64,000 bases of DNA from positions 1 to 64,000 of the forward strand of contig JBBPII010000006.1 in the NCBI GenBank assembly GCA_038040385.1, given 5' to 3'. The notes below the pieces were generated by a model, which did not search any database, had not been told where the DNA came from, and saw nothing but the letters and a program-made list of their open reading frames with translations. Position numbers and translations under genes: made by a program. This stretch comes from Gilichinskyi gelida (GTDB lineage: Bacteria; Acidobacteriota; Thermoanaerobaculia; Gp7-AA8). Below are positions 54,630 to 63,168 of the stretch, piece after piece. Position 1 is the stretch's first letter; every line of letters starts with the position of its first letter.

Positions 54630-56273
54630 ATGAACATCAGCGGCGTGCGTTCTCATCGCGATGCGCTGGTGCGGCGAACGAAACGCGGGATAGTCATCGC
54701 GCTCGCTCTTGCGCTGGTGTGGTCGTGCTCACGCGAAGTGCATCAGGGCACCGCGGTCTCGAAGCGACAAGAGCCCGCGGACGGCGGACGCGTGGTCCGC
54801 CGCATCGAATCCGACGTCAAGACCCTCAACTACATTCTGCATACCGAGGAAGACGAGCGGCAGGTGCTGGCCTACGTCCACGATCCGCTCATCGCACTTG
54901 ATCAGAACCTGCAGGCGGCGCCGGGCATCGCCGTGCGGTGGGAGATCAACAACGGCGGCAGGGAGTACCTGCTCCATCTCGATCCGCGCGCGACTTTCAG
55001 CGATGGAACGCCCGTCACTGGCCGCGATGTCGTCTTCACACTGAACGCCATCCTTGAGCACAACTCCCCGCAGTTCTCGGCCGCGTTCAGCAGCCTCGAT
55101 CGGACGCGGACTGTCGCCATCGACGACCGCACCGTGCGCGTGGTCTTCACTGAGGCACGTGCCGCGCAGCTCCTCGCGTTCAACATCGGTGTGCTGCCCG
55201 AGCGCGTCTACGGTCGTGGAGTCGATTTCATGAAGACGACCGCCGTGGTGGGCACAGGTCCGTACGTGCTCAAGGAAAGAAAGACCGGCCAGAGCATCCT
55301 TCTCGTGCGCAGACCAGACTACTGGCGCGAGCGGCCCGCGATTGGATCAATTCTCTTCCGCATCGTTTCCGACGACACCGTGGCGTGGAACGCACTCATG
55401 CGCGGCGACCTCGACGTCGGCCGCGTCAGCAACGAGATCTGGTGGCGGGAGAAAGACAAGCCCGCGGTCCTGCGGCAGGTTCGATTCGTCGATGCGTGGC
55501 TGCTGGCCTACAACTGCTTCGCCTGGAATCTCGAGCACCCGCTGTTCCGTGATGTTCGCACGCGGCGCGCGCTCGCGTTGAGCTTCGACCGGGACGCCGT
55601 GGTCGACCGCCTGTATCACGGCCAGGCGCGGCCGGTGAGTGGCCCGTTCACGCCGGACCAGTGGGCGTACAACCCCGCGATCCTTCCGGCTCCATTCGAT
55701 CTCCGCGAAGCTGCGTCGCTCCTGCGGGAGGCCGGCTGGCGCGATGTCGATGGCGACGGAACGCTCGATCGCGGCGGGCACGCGTTTGCATTCACCATGC
55801 TCATCCCGGTGAGTCCCACGGCGCGCGATCAGGCGCAGATCCTTCAAGACGCGCTCCGGCAGATCGGCGTCCGGATGGAGATCAGTGCAATGGACAGCGC
55901 GGCATTCTTCGACCGCGTGCTGCACCGGAACTTCGAGGCCGCATTCTTCGCGTGGAACAACGAGGTCGATCCCGATCCGTACGCGCTCTTTCATTCATCG
56001 CAGCTCGCACCAGAAGGTCTGAACGTCGGCGGCTACAGAAGCCGCGAGGCCGATGCGCTCATGGACCGTGGACGTCGCGAGCTCGATCCAGCCGCACGCC
56101 GCGCGATCTACCACGAGCTGCACGCCGTCCTTGCCCGCGACCAACCGTACCTGTTCACGGTGCAGGTCGCATCGAAATGGGCAGTCAACGGTCGCGTGCA
56201 AAACGTGCGCGTCTCGCGAGGCTTCGGTCTATTTCTTTGGCAGCCCGGCCCGGTTGAATGGCGGGTGCAGTAG
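54630..56273 (+). CDS. peptide ABC transporter substrate-binding lipoprotein (SBP_bac_5)
   Basis: 547 residues from ATG 54630 (a longer start at 54561 is possible). The signal ends 'ALALALVWSCS', with Cys33 as likely lipidation site. The SBP family 5 signature lies within 'LHLDPRATFSDGTPVTGRDVVFTLNAIL', with 'GTGPYVLKE', 'RRPDYW' and 'RRALALSFDRDAVVD' blocks, all typical of OppA/DppA proteins. No permease or ATPase genes are adjacent, so it either uses a distant transporter or acts as a sensor for the upstream sigma cluster. Confidence 0.85.
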   Translation: MNISGVRSHRDALVRRTKRGIVIALALALVWSCSREVHQGTAVSKRQEPADGGRVVRRIESDVKTLNYILHTEEDERQVLAYVHDPLIALDQNLQAAPGIAVRWEINNGGREYLLHLDPRATFSDGTPVTGRDVVFTLNAILEHNSPQFSAAFSSLDRTRTVAIDDRTVRVVFTEARAAQLLAFNIGVLPERVYGRGVDFMKTTAVVGTGPYVLKERKTGQSILLVRRPDYWRERPAIGSILFRIVSDDTVAWNALMRGDLDVGRVSNEIWWREKDKPAVLRQVRFVDAWLLAYNCFAWNLEHPLFRDVRTRRALALSFDRDAVVDRLYHGQARPVSGPFTPDQWAYNPAILPAPFDLREAASLLREAGWRDVDGDGTLDRGGHAFAFTMLIPVSPTARDQAQILQDALRQIGVRMEISAMDSAAFFDRVLHRNFEAAFFAWNNEVDPDPYALFHSSQLAPEGLNVGGYRSREADALMDRGRRELDPAARRAIYHELHAVLARDQPYLFTVQVASKWAVNGRVQNVRVSRGFGLFLWQPGPVEWRVQ

Positions 56274-56291
56274 TGGCGGCGCGCCGACTCT

Positions 56292-56468
56292 TCAGCGCCC
56301 CAACTCTTTCAAGCAGCGGATGCAGAAGAACCGATCCGAGTCGATCGCTCGACCGTGCTTCTTGCACGTGGGCCGTTTGCAGCGCTCGCAGTCCGCGTAC
56401 GATGGAGCTTGCTCGCTCGCGTCCTTCGGGTGATTGTGGACGCAGACGTAGCAGAGCTGAATCGCCAT
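56292..56468 (-). CDS. 58-residue zinc-binding protein
   Basis: A short gene with GAGGAGG upstream of ATG 56468. It contains CYVC, CERC, a single Cys and CIRC: seven Cys and several His, enough for two zinc ribbons. The end is 'FCIRCLKELGR'. The Cys spacing, good ribosome site and correct codon use make it convincing despite its length. It lies antisense between two plus-strand genes. Function unknown. Confidence 0.6.
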   Translation of the reverse strand: MAIQLCYVCVHNHPKDASEQAPSYADCERCKRPTCKKHGRAIDSDRFFCIRCLKELGR

Positions 56469-56597
56469 CCGGTCCGACCTCCTCGTAACGAAGCCGCACG
56501 ATAACAGACTGATTGCGAGTCATGATCGTGGCGGTGGACCACCGGATTGGCATTCGCTGAAGTCAGCTACAATCGATCGACCCATCAGGAGGCTCAT

Positions 56598-57128
56598 GTG
56601 GCGCGTCCGAGAGAGATCCCGAGTCTGTCGCCTGGTCAGGCGAGCTATGTCTTAGAACGACTGCGTCAAGCGCGACAGATTACGGCGGCGGAGATACGGG
56701 GCTACGTTGCCGACATGGCGCGCGAAATTCGCGAGTTGGAGGATCGGCTGCGGCGGCTACGTGACGCGGCCGGAGGAGTGGTTGCGGAGCGTGGTACTTC
56801 GAAAGTCGGCAATGGTTCTCCAGCCGCGCCGCGTCGTAGCAAGCGAGCAAAGCCGACGTCGCGTGCTCAACGCGGCCGGCGAAGTAGAACGTCGAATGCT
56901 GCACAGACTCCCGTTCCATCACCCGCCACGACGCAATCGGCTCCAAAGCGCAAGAAGCGAAAGTTTACCGTCACTCCTGCCGTCCTCGCTTCCCGCGAGA
57001 TACAGGGTCGCTACCTCCCGCTCCTGAACAGGTTCACAGGCAAGAGGAAGGAGCGGTTCGCGAAGACGGCAAAGGAGAAGGGCCGGGAGGCAGCGATCAA
57101 CGAAATGGAAGTGGCGCTCTCAAAGTAG
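56598..57128 (+). CDS. basic coiled-coil hypothetical protein
   Basis: 176 residues from GTG 56598, with AGGAGG just upstream; a longer frame begins at 56547. N-terminal helices (QASYVLERLRQARQITAAEIRGYVADMAREIRELEDRLRRLRDAAGG), a Ser/Arg/Pro-rich linker, then a basic C-terminal domain (LASREIQGRYLPLLNRFTGKRKERFAKTAKEKGREAAINEM). The layout suggests DNA or RNA binding. It converges with the glycosylase-like gene. Confidence 0.55.
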   Translation: MARPREIPSLSPGQASYVLERLRQARQITAAEIRGYVADMAREIRELEDRLRRLRDAAGGVVAERGTSKVGNGSPAAPRRSKRAKPTSRAQRGRRSRTSNAAQTPVPSPATTQSAPKRKKRKFTVTPAVLASREIQGRYLPLLNRFTGKRKERFAKTAKEKGREAAINEMEVALSK

Positions 57129-57287
57129 CGGCAACGACCGCGGAACCGGCCCGAGTGGTTCCCGTCACCTGCCTTAGCGGAACAAGTCACCAAGCCTAAA
57201 GGCAAGCAGAAGGGCATCGCCCGCCGTGTACCGCGCGGAAGCGAGACAAGAGAAGTCCCTCTGCCCGTCCGTACGATGTAGGTATCT

Positions 57288-58004
57288 TCATTGAACAAGC
57301 CGCCGCGAGATCAACTCACCGACGCCGCGGAAATAGGCGTTCGTGACGCCACGCGATGCCGGATGACGCACCGCGACGTAGAGGGTGTCACCTCCCGCGA
57401 GTGCGACGTTTTCCTGCACCTCCAGCGGTTTCCCGGCGATCTTCTGCCAGTGTTCTAAGTAGGACATCCCGAGAAAGACGACCGCCTTCGGCCGGTAGGT
57501 AGAAACGCGTGCTCGCATGCGCTCGACGCGCTCCGGAATAAGATGCTGCCGATAGGTTTCGCGATCGCGAAGGTATGGCACGTTCCAGGGCGCGTACGTC
57601 CACGTACGAACGTTCGGCGACGGTAGCGGCAGCAACTCAAGGATGCACGTATCGCCGTTGCTGCGGCCCAAGTCGCGCGCTTGGAACGAGCGCACTTGCT
57701 CCGTGTCGCATGGGAGTCCTCGTGCACCGAACAGCAAGTGAATCATTTTGGCCCATGTCGGCTGAATCCGAGCATCCGCATTCATGTGCTTTGTGATGCC
57801 GATCGCGTGGTGATACTGCACCAAGTCTTCGAGGTCGCGGCCACCACGTTGCTCCCATACAGCCAGTCGGGATGTGACCTCCGCGACTGTCGCGCCTCCG
57901 CCTTCCTCCATCCCGACAATCCAGATCGGCGCCGCCCAAGATCCGTAGCCAAAGAACGTCGTGGTGAACCGTTCGAGCGTGGTCGTCGTCGGCGCTTGCT
58001 GCAT
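57288..58004 (-). CDS. uracil-DNA-glycosylase-superfamily-like protein
   Basis: 238 residues. The pattern fits a UDG-type fold: motif-1-like 'APIWIVGMEEGGG', a central 'KAVVFLGMSYLEHWQKIAG' strand-helix, and motif-3-like 'VRHPASRGVTNAYF'. The usual catalytic Asp or Asn in motif 1 is replaced by Met-Glu-Glu, so activity and base specificity are open. It lies 84 bases downstream of the STAND/nuclease gene on the same strand, suggesting co-transcription. A GGAACC/GGTTCC hairpin near 57140-57165 may end the unit. Confidence 0.5.
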   Translation of the reverse strand: MQQAPTTTTLERFTTTFFGYGSWAAPIWIVGMEEGGGATVAEVTSRLAVWEQRGGRDLEDLVQYHHAIGITKHMNADARIQPTWAKMIHLLFGARGLPCDTEQVRSFQARDLGRSNGDTCILELLPLPSPNVRTWTYAPWNVPYLRDRETYRQHLIPERVERMRARVSTYRPKAVVFLGMSYLEHWQKIAGKPLEVQENVALAGGDTLYVAVRHPASRGVTNAYFRGVGELISRRLVQ

Positions 58005-58088
58005 CGAAAGGCAGCATGGCGCGGTACCGCGAACAGCGCAACACGCGTCATCGCATGGTCGGTGCGGAAGCGATCCCGAACCCTTGTG

Positions 58089-61000
58089 TTAGCGAAACAG
58101 GTCGCCGAGCCGGAACGCGAGGCGCAGCGCCTCGGGCCATCCAGCCTCGATGAAGAGCCCCAACATCTCTACGATCGCGTCGCGACACTCGTCGTCAGCT
58201 TCGAGGAGGTCTCGATAATCGGCGAGATACCGCTCCGCGATCTTGATGAAGAGGCGAACCGCTTCATGCTCATGCACGTACCCGCCCGGTGCGGCACGCT
58301 CAAGGAGTCGTCGCGCGCGGAGAAACGTCCCTCGCGGATCGAGGTCGATGAAGGCGACGAGCGTTTCAAGCACGTGATGTGATGCTTGGACGAACCCTGT
58401 CTCGATGAGGTCGTCGATGAGTGCGCCCGAATCCTCGAAGAACCGCTTCACGATGCGGTCGCGGCGCGTCTTCGCTTCCGGCGTCAGCTCGCGCTCTTCG
58501 TCTAACGACGTGCCGCATCCGTAGTGCGCTTCGAGTGCGACCGTTTCAATGACCCGCATGTGGTTCTGCAGACGCTCCATCTCGTCATCCGTCAGGGGCG
58601 CCGCGGACGCGGGGCGTGCCAATGCGTCGCTGTATGCGCGAGCACTCGGCTTGAGCACGGCGCGTGCGTGCTGAAACGCCCGCTCGCGGATCGCTGCTGC
58701 GTCGTCGCCCTCTTCCGTGAGCGCGTCGCGGATGCCATGGACGGCGCTACCCGTGATCTCCGGGTCCACCTCGGCCTGCGTCAGCACCTGCTCCAACCAC
58801 TCTTCCGCGACTTGCTCGCCCGCATGGAGATAGCGTCCCGTCAGGAAGTAGGTGGCTTCGTCTCGCAGTAGCTCGGGAGCGTCCGGCTTCGAAAAGCGCT
58901 GCAACAGCCGAATGGCGATCTGCTCCGCGCGACCAGGCTCGGTGCCGGCGACACGGCGGAGGGCATAGAACGCGTGCGCAGCGACGCCGATCCGAAGTTC
59001 CTCGTCGGCTGCGTAGTCGAGGATGGACCACGTCATGTCCGGCGCGTGCTTCGAGAGCACCTGCGCGTTCTGCACGACCTTCATCCGCACACTCGCGACG
59101 GGATCGCGGCTGAGCTTTTCGAGCGCCGTGAGCACTTCTGCATCACCTACGGCAGCGGCACGCCCCGCCAGCCACACGATCCCCTCGGCGGCGGATGTCC
59201 GCGTCCCTGCGGTGTATGACGGGTGCGCGGTATCCCACCGCTGCTCGTCTTCGGGATTGAGCTCCGGATACGGGCTCGTGGCGGCATGGAGGAGGAGTTC
59301 GCGCACGCGGATGAATGCTTCGTCGTTCGGCTTCAAATCTGTGTTGCGCGCGACGGTGATCGCCGTCGCGATCGACGCTTCTTCAACGATGCGTCGATCT
59401 GCCGGATCGATGTCGTCATGTTCGATGAGGAAGGAGTCCGCGGCGCCGATGGCGGCGAGAATCGCTGCGTGCTCCTCCAGCGGTGCGGCCTCGTTCAAGT
59501 ACCTCGATCGAATCTCCTCAAGCGGCTGAACCGCAGGGTGCAACGACGCTTCGTCATCGGCAAAGCGGCTACGCCATCCAGGCGGCGGCGTGTTGTCGTC
59601 GTCCTGTCCTTCCGCGTCCTGTGCTTCCGCGGTCTGTCCGGATGCAGCCGGGTCAAGCTGCTCACGCAGCGCCTTCATCTCGGTCGAGACAAGCAGCTCC
59701 CGAGGCAGCGCGCGTGCGAGCCGATCGCGCCGCTGCGTGGCGTATTCAACCTCGTCGGCGGGCACACTCCCCGGCATCGCGAGGATCGCGTGCTCAACCG
59801 CCTCTCGCTCTGGCTCCGTGAAGTGCGGCATGAGCGCAGGCAATGCACGCCGCGCCGCACCGTGCATGTCATAGGCGAGCAGTATTGCTGGCTCACGGAG
59901 CATCGGGAGGACGAACTCCTTCATCGCGGAAGGTTCGCGGCACGAGGCCAGCATGACGCGGCGCCAGAGCGCTGCGTGCGGGTTGTTCGCAACGAGGGTC
60001 GTGAAGATCGCCGTCAGCGCGGATGTGTCTCCCTTTCCAGCGAAGGTCACGATCGCAGCTTCAAAAGCGCCCAGCATCTTCCCGACGTCCTCACGGAGCG
60101 AATCGCCGTCCCACATCGCGCTGTAGTCCGTTCGCACCACCGCGGACTGCGCGCCGACTGTGAAGGTTGCCTCGGGGACGGCCTCGTACCGTTCTTTGCG
60201 GGCGTCATACCCTGCGACAGCGTCGATCAGGGCACGCGTCGCTTCGGTCGGATGCGCTTCGATGAACGCTGGATATGCCGATGCGAGCGCCGTCCATGCG
60301 TTGTGATAGCACTGCGTCCGGCTCATCACCATCGACAGGAGCGCACCACCGCCGAGCGGGACGGTGTCCTTCGACGCGTCCTCGAAGGCGAAGGCGGCCC
60401 GGTAGATCTCCGCCACGAAGGAGGGATCGACCTTCATTAGGCGCTTCGCTTCATGTGCGAGACACGGCAGCTCCTCGTACCCGACCGCCGCGACACGCTC
60501 GGGCTCCAGTACGCGACGGAGCAGCGTGCGCGAAGCATCCGCATCGCTCTCGTAGGTGCGTGCGACGCCGATGATCCCGATGCGTACGAGCGGCTGGTAT
60601 CTGCCCTCGCTCCACGCAAACGCGAGCAGGGCGGGGGCAGCGACGCCGTAATTCGCACGTTCGGCGTCCGTGAGTTCCGCGTGCCGTTCGTTCGCCGGGC
60701 GGAGCAGGTGGTTCGCGAGGGGATACATCACCGGGGCAGCTGCGCCTGGAGCCGCCGCAGCCGCCAGCGCCGCCCATGGACCCGCACCAGCGCCGATGAA
60801 CGGCCGGTCCCCTGCGTGCACGGCCATCACGACGAACTGCAGCGCCTTCGCGGCCGTCTCGCGCTTCGTCGCATCCGCGCCTTTCAGCGCACCGAGGAGC
60901 GGCATGAAATCGTCCGGCGTCGTTGCAAGTTCCGCGGCGGCCATCGGTCCAATCACGCGCGAGAGCGAGGGCACCCCGCTCTTCTCGATCACGGCGAAGA

Positions 61001-63041
61001 CGGTCGTCCAGAAACGCACGCGCGATGCACCCCGCCCCCACTCGTGGTGGAGATGCATCATGAGGCTCGGCCAGATCACGAGCGGCAGGCTCCGATCGGT
61101 CAGGAGCGACGCGAAGTCGTTCGCTGGCTTCCGGCAGACGAGGCGCGCTGTCGCGTAGTCGAAGAGGACGTGATGCGCGAAGGCGATCTCCGTCCCTTCC
61201 GGATGACCGGCGTTGTCGAGAGGCTCGGCGAGGACATGATGCTCGAGGAGATCGGGAAGCGCGGCGGCGTCAGCGCCGTCGAGAACCGCCTGCGATAGGC
61301 GTAACGCCCGCTTCGCAATCATGCGTTCGCAGATGTGGCGCAGCGCAACCTCCCGAGCAGGTGCCCCGACACCATCGCGGATCACGCGTTCGTTCCAATA
61401 GAGTTCGAGCAAATCGAGCTGCGTCCGAACGGCGGCGAGATCGCTCTCTCCCGTGCCGGTTTCAAGGAGTTGCGCGAGCAGCGATAGATTGAACGGGACG
61501 CGCAGCAACTCGCGCAGCGCGGGGGGCGCGGACGCAATGACGGCGCCGAGATGCGGCGCCTCCGAACCGACGAACGCCAATTCTGCATCAGACAGGCGTG
61601 GGAGACGGAGGTGTTGGAACGCCGCAAACTCGGGATCACGAAGGTCGTCTGGAATCTCTGGCGTTGACGAACCGCGGAAGAGCTTCTGCAGTTCGGTACC
61701 GCGCCGGAGGTCGAATGTCCGAATGGATGCGACGATCCGCCAGTTCAACCCCTCGCGCATGATTGCGGCGATGACGCGTCGGAGCGTCGACCCCGTCCCA
61801 TTCGACCGGAGCGAATCCAACGCATCGATGATGAGGAGACCGGGTTCGACGTTGCGCCAGTTGCGAAGCACGTCGATGAGATCGTGTTCGAGTTGCAGGT
61901 CGTTCTTCAGCGCGGTCTCGCTCGGCGCATTTAGGGCGTCCGCCACGAGCAAGACGATTGGTCGTCCGGCGCCGCGGACGCGGACGTACAGATCGTGAAC
62001 TGCACCGCTCTTGCCTGCGCCAGGCTCACCGATTACGAGGAGCGAGTTGGCGGCTGACGCTGCGATGAGCGCTTGCGTCGCGGCGCGATCGATGTGGAGC
62101 ACGCCACCAGACACTGAAATGCCCGCGAAGTCTTCCAGAATGCGCCGGGAGCGCTCGCTTCCTGTCGTGAGCTTGGCGATATCCGCGGCGTAGCTCCGGA
62201 CGCTCTTCAGAGCGATGGGCGTGGCGAGGAGGGATGCTTCGAGCTCGGCCCTATTGAGCCCACTCTGCGCACCGCTCGCAGCTCCGGCGGCGTTCGTAAT
62301 GATGGTCCACGCGTTCTCATCGTCCGCAGGGCTCCGAAGGATGTCGTCGCGGAGGAGCTTCCGAGCTTCTCGTTCGTGCTCTTCCGATGGCTCTGTATCA
62401 AGGGTCTCGATGTGCACGTAGCGCAGCACCGCGCGAACGTCCGTGTCGGACGGTGCGCTGCCGGTGGCCGCTTTCCACGCGTCGGTGACGAGCGCCACCA
62501 AAATTTTCAGGGCACGCTCCTCCGGCGGGATACGAGCCGCAGCGGCCATGGCCATCGCCGGATCGAGCTCTCGGATGCGGTCGAGAAGGTCAGCAGCCAT
62601 GTTCCGGAGGGGTGCGCTCGACGCCGAACGCGTCACGAGCACGAACCTGTCCCTGTCGTCGAGCGGACGATTCCAGATCCCGTTGCCCGTGCGGTCGCGA
62701 GCATGGAGGTACTGCCGCGTGAACTGATCCATCGCGGAGCGAAGCGGGGAGTCATTCGCGTCGCTGAGCGTGACCGTTCGCTTCGCCTGCAGGTAGAGGA
62801 TGCCCTCGCTTGCGAGACGGATCACGACGTCGTCGATCTTCTCGTCCGCCTCGCAGCGAACCGAGACCACGGTGGTGTCAGGCGGGAGCTTCCACACAGG
62901 AACGGCGGCATGCTCCGCGAGCATGTGCACGGCAAAGAAGCTCGCCACGCCGGCTTGGTAGCGCGGGCCGAGAGATGCCGCCTTTCCGCCGCCTGATCCC
63001 TTCCCGCTCCCCTTCGTCCGTTTTTTCGCCTTCGTTGCCAT
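58089..63041 (-). CDS. large STAND/NACHT-type NTPase with N-terminal Cap4/DUF4297-like nuclease (Avs-like defence candidate)
   Basis: 1650 residues from ATG 63041 (Met-Ala-Thr-Lys; GGGAG 11 bases upstream). After a Lys/Gly-rich start, residues 24-180 resemble a DUF4297/Cap4 nuclease: 'GPRYQAGVASFFAVHML', acidic 'CEADEKIDDVV' (Glu64, Asp70/71) and 'YLQAKRT' (Gln85-x-Lys87). An NTPase domain at about 325-560 has Walker A GEPGAGKSG (Lys344), Walker B 'LLIIDALDSL' and 'IVASIRTFDLRR'. The remaining 1000-plus residues are a helical solenoid with no recognised enzyme motif, the expected place for target recognition. This is the architecture of Avs-type phage sensors, in which NTP-dependent assembly turns on the nuclease. 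It may represent a divergent branch; the phage trigger is unknown. Confidence 0.8.
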   Translation of the reverse strand: MATKAKKRTKGSGKGSGGGKAASLGPRYQAGVASFFAVHMLAEHAAVPVWKLPPDTTVVSVRCEADEKIDDVVIRLASEGILYLQAKRTVTLSDANDSPLRSAMDQFTRQYLHARDRTGNGIWNRPLDDRDRFVLVTRSASSAPLRNMAADLLDRIRELDPAMAMAAAARIPPEERALKILVALVTDAWKAATGSAPSDTDVRAVLRYVHIETLDTEPSEEHEREARKLLRDDILRSPADDENAWTIITNAAGAASGAQSGLNRAELEASLLATPIALKSVRSYAADIAKLTTGSERSRRILEDFAGISVSGGVLHIDRAATQALIAASAANSLLVIGEPGAGKSGAVHDLYVRVRGAGRPIVLLVADALNAPSETALKNDLQLEHDLIDVLRNWRNVEPGLLIIDALDSLRSNGTGSTLRRVIAAIMREGLNWRIVASIRTFDLRRGTELQKLFRGSSTPEIPDDLRDPEFAAFQHLRLPRLSDAELAFVGSEAPHLGAVIASAPPALRELLRVPFNLSLLAQLLETGTGESDLAAVRTQLDLLELYWNERVIRDGVGAPAREVALRHICERMIAKRALRLSQAVLDGADAAALPDLLEHHVLAEPLDNAGHPEGTEIAFAHHVLFDYATARLVCRKPANDFASLLTDRSLPLVIWPSLMMHLHHEWGRGASRVRFWTTVFAVIEKSGVPSLSRVIGPMAAAELATTPDDFMPLLGALKGADATKRETAAKALQFVVMAVHAGDRPFIGAGAGPWAALAAAAAPGAAAPVMYPLANHLLRPANERHAELTDAERANYGVAAPALLAFAWSEGRYQPLVRIGIIGVARTYESDADASRTLLRRVLEPERVAAVGYEELPCLAHEAKRLMKVDPSFVAEIYRAAFAFEDASKDTVPLGGGALLSMVMSRTQCYHNAWTALASAYPAFIEAHPTEATRALIDAVAGYDARKERYEAVPEATFTVGAQSAVVRTDYSAMWDGDSLREDVGKMLGAFEAAIVTFAGKGDTSALTAIFTTLVANNPHAALWRRVMLASCREPSAMKEFVLPMLREPAILLAYDMHGAARRALPALMPHFTEPEREAVEHAILAMPGSVPADEVEYATQRRDRLARALPRELLVSTEMKALREQLDPAASGQTAEAQDAEGQDDDNTPPPGWRSRFADDEASLHPAVQPLEEIRSRYLNEAAPLEEHAAILAAIGAADSFLIEHDDIDPADRRIVEEASIATAITVARNTDLKPNDEAFIRVRELLLHAATSPYPELNPEDEQRWDTAHPSYTAGTRTSAAEGIVWLAGRAAAVGDAEVLTALEKLSRDPVASVRMKVVQNAQVLSKHAPDMTWSILDYAADEELRIGVAAHAFYALRRVAGTEPGRAEQIAIRLLQRFSKPDAPELLRDEATYFLTGRYLHAGEQVAEEWLEQVLTQAEVDPEITGSAVHGIRDALTEEGDDAAAIRERAFQHARAVLKPSARAYSDALARPASAAPLTDDEMERLQNHMRVIETVALEAHYGCGTSLDEERELTPEAKTRRDRIVKRFFEDSGALIDDLIETGFVQASHHVLETLVAFIDLDPRGTFLRARRLLERAAPGGYVHEHEAVRLFIKIAERYLADYRDLLEADDECRDAIVEMLGLFIEAGWPEALRLAFRLGDLFR

Positions 63042-63168
63042 CGGTGTGTTTTTACTCCCTGTGGGGATGGTGGGCAATGCTGCCGCGCAGACCACTGGCG
63101 TTAGCGCGCGGTCCTTGTCCGCTGGGTAGAAACCACCTACGCTGCGCTGCGACTCCCCCCAACACCCC

